Part shown: positions 1 to 5,904 of the stretch, piece after piece
How positions within the stretch are numbered: position 1 is the stretch's first letter
Layout of the letters: the number at the start of each line of letters is the position of its first letter
Source of the DNA: Acidimicrobiales bacterium
Lineage (GTDB): Bacteria; Actinomycetota; Acidimicrobiia; Acidimicrobiales; CADCSY01
DNA length: 7,914 nt
NCBI GenBank assembly: GCA_030447125.1
Contig: JAUJLZ010000074.1
Location: 1-7,914, forward strand
Direction: 5' to 3'
Position numbers and translations under genes: made by a program
Notes under the pieces: model-generated
The model's database searches: none
Told to the model about the DNA's origin: nothing
What the model saw: only the letters and a program-made list of their open reading frames with translations

Positions 1-1268
1 GGCTGTCCGTCGACGAGCGACACGGCCCATCGCTCGAAGTCGAAGGGGTTGGCGTTGAACAGAGCCTCGGCCCCGTCGAGGTCGTGGGGTATGCCGTGGA
101 TGCGGTACGTGCCAGCAACGCCGTCCCCGTAGGTGTGCCGCAACCGCTTCGAGATGAGGTCTACGGCTAGGTAAGTGATGTCGATCCCGATCCACTGGCG
201 TCCGAGCTTCTGTGCGGCATCGATGGTGGTACCGCAGCCGCAGAACGGGTCCAGGACCACATCACCTTCGTTAGTGCTTGCTCGAACGATCCGCTCTAGA
301 AGTGCGACCGGCTTCTGCGTCGGATAGCCGAGGCGCTCGGCGGCACGAGCGTTTATCGGAGCGATATCAGTCCAAACATCTCCGACCGGGTTACCGGGAA
401 GCATATCCAAATACTGTTTGAAGCGAGGTAAGCCACCGTTGGCCGGCCAATAAATATAGCCCGCCTTGTCCATTGCCTCCAATTTCTCCAAAACGTCCAT
501 ATCCCGAGGCAACCCAAGATGGTCGGTGATGAAGCGAGGAGCGGACCAGTTTCGCCCGGAGGGTGGCAGGTGGCCTCTCCATGGTTGTTGGCTACGAGCG
601 ACGTCCGACTGGCTGGAGCCGCCTCCGGTGAGGGCGACGTCCTGCCAGCGTCGTCCGTCAGGATCCATACGCCGAAAGCGGGCCTCGTACTCGGATGAGT
701 AAGGTTCGTAGAGCTGCTTGAAGGTCACGGCCGACGATGCCCCGTACACCAAAATCGTGTCGTGCGTGTGATCCCAGCCCGCTGACAAGCTATGAGAGCC
801 AGCCCTTTTCCACACGATCTCTATTTCGAACCGTTGAGCGCCGAACACCGCATCCAGCAACACCTTTAGGTAGTGACTCGACGTCGGATCACAATGGAGG
901 TAAAGAGAGCCAGTACGCTTCAGCACCCGATGTAGCTCCACCAGCCGGGCCGTCATCATCACTAGGTAGGCGAGCACGTCGTTGTCCCCGAGGAGCCGGC
1001 GCATGGCCTCTAGCGCGTCCGCGACCCGTAGCGGGGCACCGCCTTCGACCAGCTCCCGGTAGGTCGCCTCGCTCTGCTGACTCCACGTCCAGGTGTCGTC
1101 GAACGCTTCGATCTGCGCCTGCGCCTCTTCACCGCTCCGGTTCTTGAACAGGACGTTGTACGAGCGATTCGAGTTGAACGGCGGGTCGAGGTACACCAGG
1201 TCGACCGACTCGTCGGCGACGTGCTGGCGCAGCACGTCGAGGTTGTCGCCGTAGTAGAGGGCGTTCAT
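1..1268 (-). CDS. Beta-class site-specific DNA methyltransferase, C-terminus off the window
   Basis: Amino-methyltransferase (N6-adenine or N4-cytosine, SAM-dependent) of the type III Mod-like beta class; 422 codons are visible and the frame is still open at base 1. Seen: DPPFN at residues 28-32 (motif IV, catalytic), YPTQKP at 315-320 (motif X) and DPFCGCGTT at 340-348 (motif I, SAM binding). Motif IV before motif I defines the beta class. The span between about 140 and 310 is where the target-recognition region sits in this class. The last visible segment (FDFERWAVSLVDGQ) resembles the linker that, in the actinobacterial family I recall, leads into an Mrr-like restriction nuclease domain; that domain would be outside the window, so a combined restriction-modification enzyme is inference. 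ATG at 1268 opens directly on MNALYYGDN, the usual N-terminus. No Shine-Dalgarno is clear; a TANNNT hexamer ends 9 nt upstream. The middle of the gene is much poorer in GC than both ends. Enzyme class is sure, target site unknown. Confidence 0.95.
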   Translation of the reverse strand, partial: MNALYYGDNLDVLRQHVADESVDLVYLDPPFNSNRSYNVLFKNRSGEEAQAQIEAFDDTWTWSQQSEATYRELVEGGAPLRVADALEAMRRLLGDNDVLAYLVMMTARLVELHRVLKRTGSLYLHCDPTSSHYLKVLLDAVFGAQRFEIEIVWKRAGSHSLSAGWDHTHDTILVYGASSAVTFKQLYEPYSSEYEARFRRMDPDGRRWQDVALTGGGSSQSDVARSQQPWRGHLPPSGRNWSAPRFITDHLGLPRDMDVLEKLEAMDKAGYIYWPANGGLPRFKQYLDMLPGNPVGDVWTDIAPINARAAERLGYPTQKPVALLERIVRASTNEGDVVLDPFCGCGTTIDAAQKLGRQWIGIDITYLAVDLISKRLRHTYGDGVAGTYRIHGIPHDLDGAEALFNANPFDFERWAVSLVDGQ

Positions 1269-1524
1269 CGTCGGGAGACGCTACGCCAGAGACCCGCCTG
1301 GCTTGAGTCGACGACGACCTAGGCGGCGAGCCCCGATGTAGCTCTCCGGCGGTGGCGACGTCGACGTCGACCGAGGCCAGCGAGCCGTGGAGGTCCTCCA
1401 CGGCTCGAGCTACGCCGGAGACGCCCACCCGAGCGGCCTCGGTGGCCGCCTCCACGTCGAGGTCGATGTCCGCTCGGTCGAGGGCGGCGGCCGAGCGCCG
1501 CACCTCCTCGATTGAGTCCTCCAC
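1129..1524 (-). CDS. Doubtful small hypothetical gene, possibly frameshifted
   Basis: An open minus-strand frame with a GTG at 1524 and 131 codons. Its first 65 or so residues are acidic and alanine-rich with high third-position GC and look protein-like (for example EDSIEEVRRSAAALDRADID). The last third overlaps the methyltransferase start by 140 bp and is arginine/serine-rich, which looks like a shadow. The neighbouring frame, entered by a one-base shift near 1345, reads ESYIGARRLGRRRLKPGG and stops at a TAG at 1281-1283, 12 nt before the methyltransferase ATG, a much more natural end. No good ribosome binding site precedes 1524. The frame is open upstream to 1665 but offers no other usual start. 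It may be a small gene with a frameshift, a decayed gene, or chance open frame. No family recognised. Confidence 0.25.
   Translation of the reverse strand: MEDSIEEVRRSAAALDRADIDLDVEAATEAARVGVSGVARAVEDLHGSLASVDVDVATAGELHRGSPPRSSSTQARRVSGVASPDDERPLLRRQPRRAAPARRRRVGRPGVPRPAVQLESLVQRPVQEPER
1381..1407. repeat. 27-nt perfect palindrome (13-bp arms, 1-nt centre)
   Basis: Left arm CGAGCCGTGGAGG at 1381-1393, centre T at 1394, right arm CCTCCACGGCTCG at 1395-1407; the arms are exact reverse complements. As RNA it would fold as a 12-bp stem with a 3-nt loop. It ends 112 bp upstream of the methyltransferase ATG. No U-tract follows on either strand, so it is not a standard terminator. A regulator site or a processing hairpin are possible. 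Confidence 0.85.
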
Positions 1525-1570
1525 CTGGTCGAGGCCGCCCGTCAGCGGCGGTGACGAAGGGGTGACATGG

Positions 1571-1607
1571 CCTGCGAAACCGCAGGTAGACGGCTCGCCT
1601 CCGGAGG
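1571..1607. repeat. Two adjacent dyads downstream of the long operon
   Basis: CCTGCG (1571-1576) and CGCAGG (1581-1586) form a 6-bp stem around the loop AAAC. Ten bases on lies the palindrome CCTCCGGAGG (1598-1607). They sit 59-95 nt past the stop of the last leftward operon gene, a place where a terminator would fit, but neither has a T-run. Stems of this size are not rare at this GC content, so the function is open. Confidence 0.4.
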
Positions 1608-1665
1608 ACTCATCCCATGGCGCCGAGGGCCCAGCTCCGGCCGGGCCCGGATCAGGGACGGAGGA

Positions 1666-2064
1666 TCAGCCAGCGGAGCGGGGGCCGGCGTCGGCCTGGG
1701 CCTGGGCCTGGGCCCATCTGTCTTCGTACGCGGCGAAGTCGCGACCGTGCTGGGCCAGGTCGCCCACCCCCACTACGGGCCGTTGTCGCCACCACCAGGG
1801 CTCACCATGGCCGTCGAGCTCCTCCCCTTGCCACGCTCCCTGCCAGCCGGGCACGCGCTCCTCGGGCCGGGCCCGTCGCCAGCCGACGACGTGGGTCCGC
1901 ACCCCACCGTTGGCCATGGTCATGGCGGCTAGTTCGGCGTCGACGCCACGCACCATGTTGTTGGGCGACAGAACGACGACGGTCTCCGCTCGGGCAGCCT
2001 GCAGCTGGCGGGCGGCGTCGTCACCGTCGACGGCCGGGATGGCGTCCGGTTCCATGGGTCCCAT
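1666..2064 (-). CDS. Hypothetical protein, 132 aa
   Basis: Not recognised. ATG at 2064 (MGPMEPDAIPAV) is preferred because the open frame further upstream overlaps the 146-aa gene and is a basic, proline-rich shadow; a second ATG at 2055 is possible. The gene starts 40 nt after the stop of the upstream gene. A purine-rich GAGGA lies some 30 nt ahead, too far to act as a ribosome binding site. The middle holds a hydrophobic stretch (ETVVVLSP) that could be a beta strand, then a tryptophan-rich segment near residues 85-105 (GWQGAWQGEE, PWWWR). The C-terminal tail has a run of Ala-Gln pairs (WAQAQAQAD) coded by a six-base repeat at about 1694-1714. It is probably the last gene of the leftward operon. 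No membrane segment or signal peptide is evident. Confidence 0.7.
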   Translation of the reverse strand: MGPMEPDAIPAVDGDDAARQLQAARAETVVVLSPNNMVRGVDAELAAMTMANGGVRTHVVGWRRARPEERVPGWQGAWQGEELDGHGEPWWWRQRPVVGVGDLAQHGRDFAAYEDRWAQAQAQADAGPRSAG

Positions 2065-2104
2065 CGCGCCGAGGGTATGCCGTGGGTGCGACAGTCCTCG
2101 GCCG

Positions 2105-2545
2105 TCAGAAACGCGCCCGACGAAGCCAGCCGAGCCCGCCGCGGTAGCCGAGGCGCTCGGCCCGCTCCTCGCGTTGGTCGGCGGCCAGGGCGTCGACGTG
2201 GTCGAGGGCGGCCTGGCCGCTGCGCCGGCCGAGAGCCGCGTCCAGCACGGCCCGCTGGTGGGCAGGGTTGGAGAGGTCGAGCGCCGGCGCGCTGTCACCG
2301 CCGAGCAGGTGGCGCACGTCGTTGCGGGCCGGCGGCTCCTCCTCGAGCGGGGCGTCGGGGTGCGCCGCTACGCGCCGGTGCAGGCGCGCCCCACTCTCCT
2401 CGCCGGTGCGCACCGCCCAACCGCCTCGCTTCGCCCGACGCACCACCGTGGAGTGGTCGACGCCGAGGCGCCGGGCGATGCTGCGGGCGCTGTCGCCCGC
2501 CTCGAAGGCCTCTCGGGCCTCGGCCCACTGCTCGGGCGTGGTCAT
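2105..2545 (-). CDS. HTH DNA-binding protein, small-terminase-like
   Basis: 146 aa with an N-terminal helix-turn-helix: helix PEQWAEAREAFEAG (4-17), then ARSIARRLGVDHSTVVRRAK (20-39), ending KRGGW. This recognition-helix pattern with a KR-x-GW end is usual in phage terminase small subunits and in resolvase-type HTH domains. A packaging role (binding phage DNA and handing it to a large terminase) is inference, since no large terminase is visible. The rest is charged and alanine-rich, without recognised motifs. ATG at 2545 overlaps the stop of the 154-aa gene as ATGA, so translation is probably coupled; no strong Shine-Dalgarno is seen. A transcription regulator is the main alternative. Confidence 0.82.
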   Translation of the reverse strand: MTTPEQWAEAREAFEAGDSARSIARRLGVDHSTVVRRAKRGGWAVRTGEESGARLHRRVAAHPDAPLEEEPPARNDVRHLLGGDSAPALDLSNPAHQRAVLDAALGRRSGQAALDHVDALAADQREERAERLGYRGGLGWLRRARF

Positions 2546-3006
2546 CGGGTGCCGTTGCCCATGCTGGGCAGATCGTCCTCGTCGATGATCGGTGGCGGCA
2601 CCTCGGACGGTAGGGGCACGTTGAACACCACCCGCACCTCGCCGGCGGCGGTGGCCTTGCCGGGCACCAGGCGGCCCTGGGCCACCACCGCGGCCAGCGC
2701 CCGGTCGATGGCAGCGAGCGCCAACTTCGGGTCGGGGTCGTCGGACCGTAGGGCGCCGGCCACGATCGACGCCGCGATCCTCTCGTAGTCGCCGGCGCGC
2801 CGGAGCAGGTCCTCCGCCTGCGTGGTCTTGGCTGAGTCGGCCTGGTCGACCTTGGTCCTGGGCAAGTGGCCAGCATCCCGGTGCCGGCGCAACGCCGAGG
2901 AGCTCACCCGATGCGCCCGCGCCAGCCCGCGCACGCTGGCCCCGGTCACCAGCCCGGCCTCGATGGCGTCCCTGTCGGGGTGTCCGCAGATGGAGCAGCT
3001 CGGCAT
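2542..3006 (-). CDS. Cys-pair HTH protein, phage/actinobacterial type
   Basis: 154 aa. The start PSCSICGHPDRDAIEAGL places Cys4, Cys7 and His9 in a small metal-binding-type motif (CxxCxHPxRxxIE), followed by an HTH at about 24-43 (SVRGLARAHRVSSSALRRH) and then GHLP. I know this Cys-HTH layout from many short actinobacterial and actinophage proteins, usually annotated as hypothetical or beside packaging genes. The middle (about 60-120) is predicted helical, and the C-terminus has a short hydrophobic strand (VRVVFNVPLP) and an acidic tail. The frame is open up to 3129, but ATG 3006 is chosen because the motif begins there and the upstream gene ends 10 nt before. Overlaps the next gene by ATGA. 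DNA binding is likely; the precise role is not shown. Confidence 0.85.
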   Translation of the reverse strand: MPSCSICGHPDRDAIEAGLVTGASVRGLARAHRVSSSALRRHRDAGHLPRTKVDQADSAKTTQAEDLLRRAGDYERIAASIVAGALRSDDPDPKLALAAIDRALAAVVAQGRLVPGKATAAGEVRVVFNVPLPSEVPPPIIDEDDLPSMGNGTR

Positions 3007-3016
3007 CGGGTCGAAC

Positions 3017-3223
3017 CTAGAGCCGCCAGGGGACCCGTAGCTCAGCGAGGAGCTCGGGGCCCACCCGGTCGAGGGGTGGCGGCAGGGGCTGGGCTGCGAA
3101 CCACTGGCGCTGCCAGGCTCGGCGCACAATCTGGCGGGCCTCGAGCTCGGTGAGGGGCGGGCCCTGGGCGCCGGCGGGCAGGGTGCCCTCGACCAGCCGG
3201 CGGATGCGGGGGAGGTCAGCCAC
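3017..3223 (-). CDS. Hypothetical protein, 68 aa
   Basis: Not recognised. GTG at 3223, with GAGGAG 6 nt ahead as a good ribosome binding site; it overlaps the end of the 92-aa gene by 8 nt. The protein is short, with a helical, charged middle (TELEARQIVRRAWQRQW) and a proline-rich stretch (QPLPPPLDRVGPELL). No cysteines, membrane segment or known motif. The overlap and the ribosome binding site support a real gene. Confidence 0.7.
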   Translation of the reverse strand: MADLPRIRRLVEGTLPAGAQGPPLTELEARQIVRRAWQRQWFAAQPLPPPLDRVGPELLAELRVPWRL

Positions 3224-3494
3224 TGGGCTCCTCGAGGTGGGCCACGAGCTCGAGGTACTGGACGTCGAACGTCGCCTGGATCAGGGCGTCGAGCGTCCGG
3301 GCCGAGCGCTCAAGACCGAAGGCGGCCTCGTCCACCAAGCGCGCAAGCGCCCTGTCCCTGGTGAGCACCCACGTACGCGCCGCCGGCCACGAGCGCTCGA
3401 CGTCGTCGAGGCGAGCGCGCTCGGCCACCACGAGCTCGACCAGGTGGGCGACGGCGTCGGGGGGCACGGACGCCACGAGCGGCGCCCTCCTCAT
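3216..3494 (-). CDS. Hypothetical protein, 92 aa
   Basis: Not recognised. ATG at 3494 overlaps the stop of the 32-aa gene (ATGA) and has GAGGG about 7 nt ahead. Composition is mostly helical and charged, with evenly spaced leucine, alanine and valine (AVAHLVELVVAERARLDDVE and ALARLVDEAAFGLERSARTL), compatible with an alpha-helical or coiled-coil adaptor. A small internal GTG start is possible but less well placed. No enzymatic motif is seen. Confidence 0.72.
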   Translation of the reverse strand: MRRAPLVASVPPDAVAHLVELVVAERARLDDVERSWPAARTWVLTRDRALARLVDEAAFGLERSARTLDALIQATFDVQYLELVAHLEEPSG

Positions 3495-3589
3495 GGCCGG
3501 CCCTCGGCCCGCTCGCCACGGAGCACCCGCCAGGCGCCGGCCACGTCGGGCGGAATCGGCCGGCGGAGGTGGCGCCCGGCGGCGCTCAT
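3491..3589 (-). CDS. Very small hypothetical protein, 32 aa
   Basis: ATG at 3589 overlaps the stop of the 207-aa gene as ATGA, its own TGA overlaps the ATG of the 92-aa gene as ATGA, and GAGGAG (3598-3603) lies 8 nt in front of the start. The peptide is basic (begins MSAAGRHLRRPIPPDVAGAW) with no known motif. It exactly fills the gap between two genes in a chain where all neighbours are joined the same way, which is the main reason to call it. It could serve only to pass ribosomes on to the next gene. Confidence 0.6.
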   Translation of the reverse strand: MSAAGRHLRRPIPPDVAGAWRVLRGERAEGRP

Positions 3590-4209
3590 GGCGTCGGCTC
3601 CTCGGTCACGATGATGCGGAAGCGGCTGTACGCGACGACCGCCGAGCGCAGGGCCCGTTCGATGTCTCCCGTCTCGGCGAAGTTCTTGCGTCCGATCTCG
3701 ACCGCCTCGTTCTCAGCGCTACGACAGAGCGACCCGGCGTCGGAAGACCGACGGCTCAGTGCTTGGCCGAAGATCGAGGCGAGGCGGTTGAATGCCAGCA
3801 CTCGGTTCCTGTAGGGCTCGCGCCGGACGGGGTCGTGCCACCAGGTCTGGTGGTGGGCTCGCAGAAGGCGGGTCTTCGCAGCTTCCCTCTGGACCTCGAC
3901 GTCACGGCGCAGCTCTCGCAGCATCCCCCTCCACGCTGCAGGGTCGGCCCGCAGAGCGACGGGCGTCGGTCCTTTGCCCCCGGCTAGCAGGTCCTCTAGC
4001 GCTGCCCGCCACTGCGGGCTCCGACGCCCGAAGCGGGTCCGGAGATCGTCGACGTAGTCGTCCCAGGCGACGGCCCAGCGCTCATCAAGTCCGTCGCTGG
4101 GTTCCTTGTCGCGGGCCTCCGGTTGGACAGGCCGGGCGGCGCTCATGGCCGACCGCCGCAGCAGCTCGACCGACTCGGGAGTGACGAGCCGGCGGGGGTC
4201 GCCGGTCAT
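3586..4209 (-). CDS. Hypothetical protein, 207 aa
   Basis: Not recognised. ATG at 4209 overlaps the stop of the 55-aa gene (ATGA), with AAGGCGG about 6 nt ahead. The frame stays open up to 4404, but that extension is arginine/proline-rich and covers the 55-aa gene, so it is rejected. The protein is soluble and helical, with aromatic-rich segments (ERWAVAWDDYVDDLRTRFG near 47-65; HHQTWWHDPVRREPYRNRV near 120-138) and a more conserved-looking C-terminal half ending in a short hydrophobic stretch (SRFRIIVTEE). Its place in the operon, between the replication-type gene and the HTH pair, does not settle its job. Confidence 0.8.
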   Translation of the reverse strand: MTGDPRRLVTPESVELLRRSAMSAARPVQPEARDKEPSDGLDERWAVAWDDYVDDLRTRFGRRSPQWRAALEDLLAGGKGPTPVALRADPAAWRGMLRELRRDVEVQREAAKTRLLRAHHQTWWHDPVRREPYRNRVLAFNRLASIFGQALSRRSSDAGSLCRSAENEAVEIGRKNFAETGDIERALRSAVVAYSRFRIIVTEEPTP

Positions 4210-4373
4210 GGTTGGCCGCCTTGGTGATCTGCGTGGTTCGAGCCCTCGGCCAGTGCGCCGGCGATGTTGGCCCAGCGCAGCGCCCGCTCGACTTGGTCGT
4301 CGAGGAGCTCCCGGCCCATCTGCGCGACGGCGAGGTCGACCATGTGATCGACGTCGAGCACCTGGCCGCTCAT
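4206..4373 (-). CDS. Small hypothetical protein, 55 aa
   Basis: ATG at 4373 overlaps the stop of the 415-aa gene as ATGA, with GAGGGA some 11 nt ahead; its stop overlaps the next ATG as ATGA. The sequence has hydrophobic and acidic residues spaced as an amphipathic helix (VDHMVDLAVAQMGRELLDDQ, then ERALRWANIAGALAEG) and a polar tail. No known family. The two tight overlaps and protein-like composition support it as a real gene. Confidence 0.72.
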   Translation of the reverse strand: MSGQVLDVDHMVDLAVAQMGRELLDDQVERALRWANIAGALAEGSNHADHQGGQP

Positions 4374-5617
4374 GGCGCCCAGCTTCCCTCGCCCGGGCGC
4401 TCATCGCGCGCCGGTGACGCCATGGGATAGCCCGTCCGACGACGTCGACGACGGCGCAGGTCAGGGCCGGTGTCGGGAGGGCGTGTCACCATGCCGTCAC
4501 CTCGGGGGTCGAAGGAATCCGCCACGGCCCGGGGACGGAGAGAGGCGATCTCCCCTGTCTCGGGATCTGCCCCAGGCGGTGCGGTGCTGCAATCACGAAC
4601 GTGCTCCCGAGCGGCAGCGGCAGCGGCCTTGTAGAGCCGGTGCTGCACCCGCTGACGCTGGTGAAGGGCCCGACGGCGGGCAGCGAGGTCACTCACGTCC
4701 TCCTCCCGCGGGGAAGCGCAGGACACCGAGCGCCACTGGCGATCGCCGTCGCGCTCAGCCAGACCCATGGCGGCCATCTTGTTCATGGATCGGCGGATGG
4801 TGCCGACGTGGTAGCCCGTGGCGGCGGCCAGGTCGCGGGTGGTGAGGCCGTCGTCGGCGTCGAGGAGGCAGAACAGCCGCCAGCCACCCGACCAGCGGCC
4901 CCAGACGTCGTGCGCCGGACTGCTCAACGACTGCCGTTCTGGCAGGCGCGCACCTTGAAACAAGCCGGAGGCGTTCCCCTGCCGGGTAGGACGGCTTGTT
5001 TCATTCTGCGCGCTCGCCGATGTACCGGCAGAGAGACACAACCGCCAGCGGTGGCGACCACCGTTTCGCCGGCCCTTGCTCACCACCCGCACCCATGGAG
5101 CCAGGGCAGCGCGATGACGCCAGATGGTGGCGTGCGACACGCCAGTGGCCTCCGACACCTGCCGCAAGCTGTCGGCGAGATCGACCTTGCCCGCCCCGGT
5201 GGCCAACAAGAACAGGCCAGCCACGATTCGGAGTCGGGTCGAGCCGGCCTGTCCCGGCCATTTAGCCGCCGACGCCCGGTGCCACCAGACCACGAGCTGG
5301 CCCAGAATTTCCGTACGGTCGGTGTCGACCAAGCAGGGCCCATGCTCCGGTGCCCGGCGGGGATGGCGCCGGCCCCGTTCCAGGCCTCGGCCCACTTGCC
5401 TACGAACGTCGACGCCTGGCAGGCCTACCTGGCGCCCGGCCGCCTCGAGCGCTGCTCGAGTCTCGCTCTCATCGAGTTCTCCGCCGGCAGCAAGCTCACC
5501 GAGGGCGCACGAAGCCTTGAAGAGGGTGTGGTGGCGGATACCCTCGACGCAACGTTCGACCTTGCCGAGCTCATAGCCCAGGGCGGCATCGCCGTAGCGA
5601 CTCGTCCCGGCGCTCAC
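4370..5617 (-). CDS. Replication-type protein: primase-associated domain plus two HTH regions
   Basis: 415 aa, starting at GTG 5617, which overlaps the previous stop as GTGA and has GGAGGTG about 4 nt ahead. An ATG at 5635 and a longer frame to 5770 lack a binding site and overlap the zinc-ribbon gene. Residues 8-90 (YGDAALGYELGKVE; HHTLFKASCALGELAAGGEL; EARRQVG-type region) match the helical domain often found after the catalytic part of actinobacterial bifunctional primase/polymerases, where NTL-RAAF-LGQL-AGG is usual. Then comes an HTH at about 147-192 (LRQVSEATGVSHATIWRHRA) and a second winged-helix-like region at about 246-300 (DGLTTRDLAAATGYHVGTIR, then KMAAMGLAERDGDRQW). An alanine run and a basic tail (RRRRRRR) follow. 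I see no Walker A motif or archaeo-eukaryotic-primase motif, so it is likely an initiator or loader and not a primase itself. That role is inference. Confidence 0.88.
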   Translation of the reverse strand: MSAGTSRYGDAALGYELGKVERCVEGIRHHTLFKASCALGELAAGGELDESETRAALEAAGRQVGLPGVDVRRQVGRGLERGRRHPRRAPEHGPCLVDTDRTEILGQLVVWWHRASAAKWPGQAGSTRLRIVAGLFLLATGAGKVDLADSLRQVSEATGVSHATIWRHRAALAPWVRVVSKGRRNGGRHRWRLCLSAGTSASAQNETSRPTRQGNASGLFQGARLPERQSLSSPAHDVWGRWSGGWRLFCLLDADDGLTTRDLAAATGYHVGTIRRSMNKMAAMGLAERDGDRQWRSVSCASPREEDVSDLAARRRALHQRQRVQHRLYKAAAAAAREHVRDCSTAPPGADPETGEIASLRPRAVADSFDPRGDGMVTRPPDTGPDLRRRRRRRTGYPMASPARDERPGEGSWAP

Positions 5618-5904
5618 TGCGCCACCTCCTGGCATGACCAGCAACGAGGCAGGCCCCGAGCGTCCAGGAGGGTGGTGGGCAGGCCGCAGGCGACACACCA
5701 GTCGCCGTCGGACGACATCGGCCACGCTCGACCAGCGCCGTCGCGGACGACTCGGGGTTCGGCGGCCCAAGGAGGCCGCAGCGCCGTTTCCTCCAGCCGA
5801 TCAACCCCGTTGGCGACCCTCTCGGGGTAACCTTCAGGTTGATCTTCGTGGAAGGGGATCGGATTGAGGGAGGCGGCCTGGCTGGGCCGCCTTCTTCGCG
5901 TCAC
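5614..5904 (-). CDS. Small zinc-ribbon protein, 96 aa
   Basis: GTG at 5904 overlaps the stop of the 127-aa gene as GTGA, and its own stop overlaps the next GTG as GTGA. The C-terminal third holds two CxxC pairs, Cys70-Cys73 (WCVACG) and Cys88-Cys91 (RCWSC), separated by LPTTLLDARGLPR: a typical four-cysteine zinc ribbon. The N-terminal part is polar with no motif. Similar short zinc ribbons occur next to, or fused to, replication and primase proteins of phages and islands, and the gene directly downstream is of that kind, so a nucleic-acid-binding partner is the best guess. There is no clear ribosome binding site; translation probably depends on the upstream gene. Confidence 0.82.
   Translation of the reverse strand: MTRRRRPSQAASLNPIPFHEDQPEGYPERVANGVDRLEETALRPPWAAEPRVVRDGAGRAWPMSSDGDWCVACGLPTTLLDARGLPRCWSCQEVAQ

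Larger units (their letters stand above)
1269..1665. other. 397-bp region without a confident gene, rich in dyads
   Basis: Lies between the stop of the 132-aa gene and the methyltransferase start. It holds one doubtful minus-strand frame and several inverted repeats: a 27-nt perfect palindrome at 1381-1407, a GTCGAC-based palindromic run at 1356-1371, a 6-bp stem with a 4-nt loop at 1571-1586, and the 10-nt palindrome CCTCCGGAGG at 1598-1607. A 22-codon frame (ATG at 1613, stop at 1544) has no binding site in front and is not called. The region may hold the methyltransferase promoter and control sites, or a terminator of the long operon, but no T-run follows the hairpins. Confidence 0.5.

Noticed and set aside
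1590..1613. Minus-strand GATGAGTCC resembling part of a hammerhead ribozyme core
   Set aside because: The required CUGAUGA and GAAA core parts and stems are not present.
1352..2788. 478-codon plus-strand open frame
   Set aside because: It lies antisense to the 132-, 146- and part of the 154-aa genes; composition is Ser/Arg/Pro-rich and patchy, as expected of a GC-rich shadow. The minus-strand frames hold the recognisable HTH motifs.
4210..4404. N-terminal extension of the 207-aa protein
   Set aside because: Arg/Pro-rich shadow of the 55-aa gene; ATG 4209 has a ribosome binding site and the ATGA overlap.
5618..5770. Longer start for the 415-aa replication-type protein
   Set aside because: No binding site and it covers the zinc-ribbon CDS; GTG 5617 has GGAGGTG ahead and a GTGA overlap.
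4601..5830. 409-codon plus-strand open frame
   Set aside because: Antisense to the replication-type gene and zinc-ribbon gene, which carry motifs and coupled starts. No family-like features in the plus frame.
5799..5844. 8-bp inverted repeat GATCAACC / GGTTGATC
   Set aside because: Lies inside the zinc-ribbon coding sequence; repeats of this size with a 30-nt spacer are expected several times by chance at this GC content.
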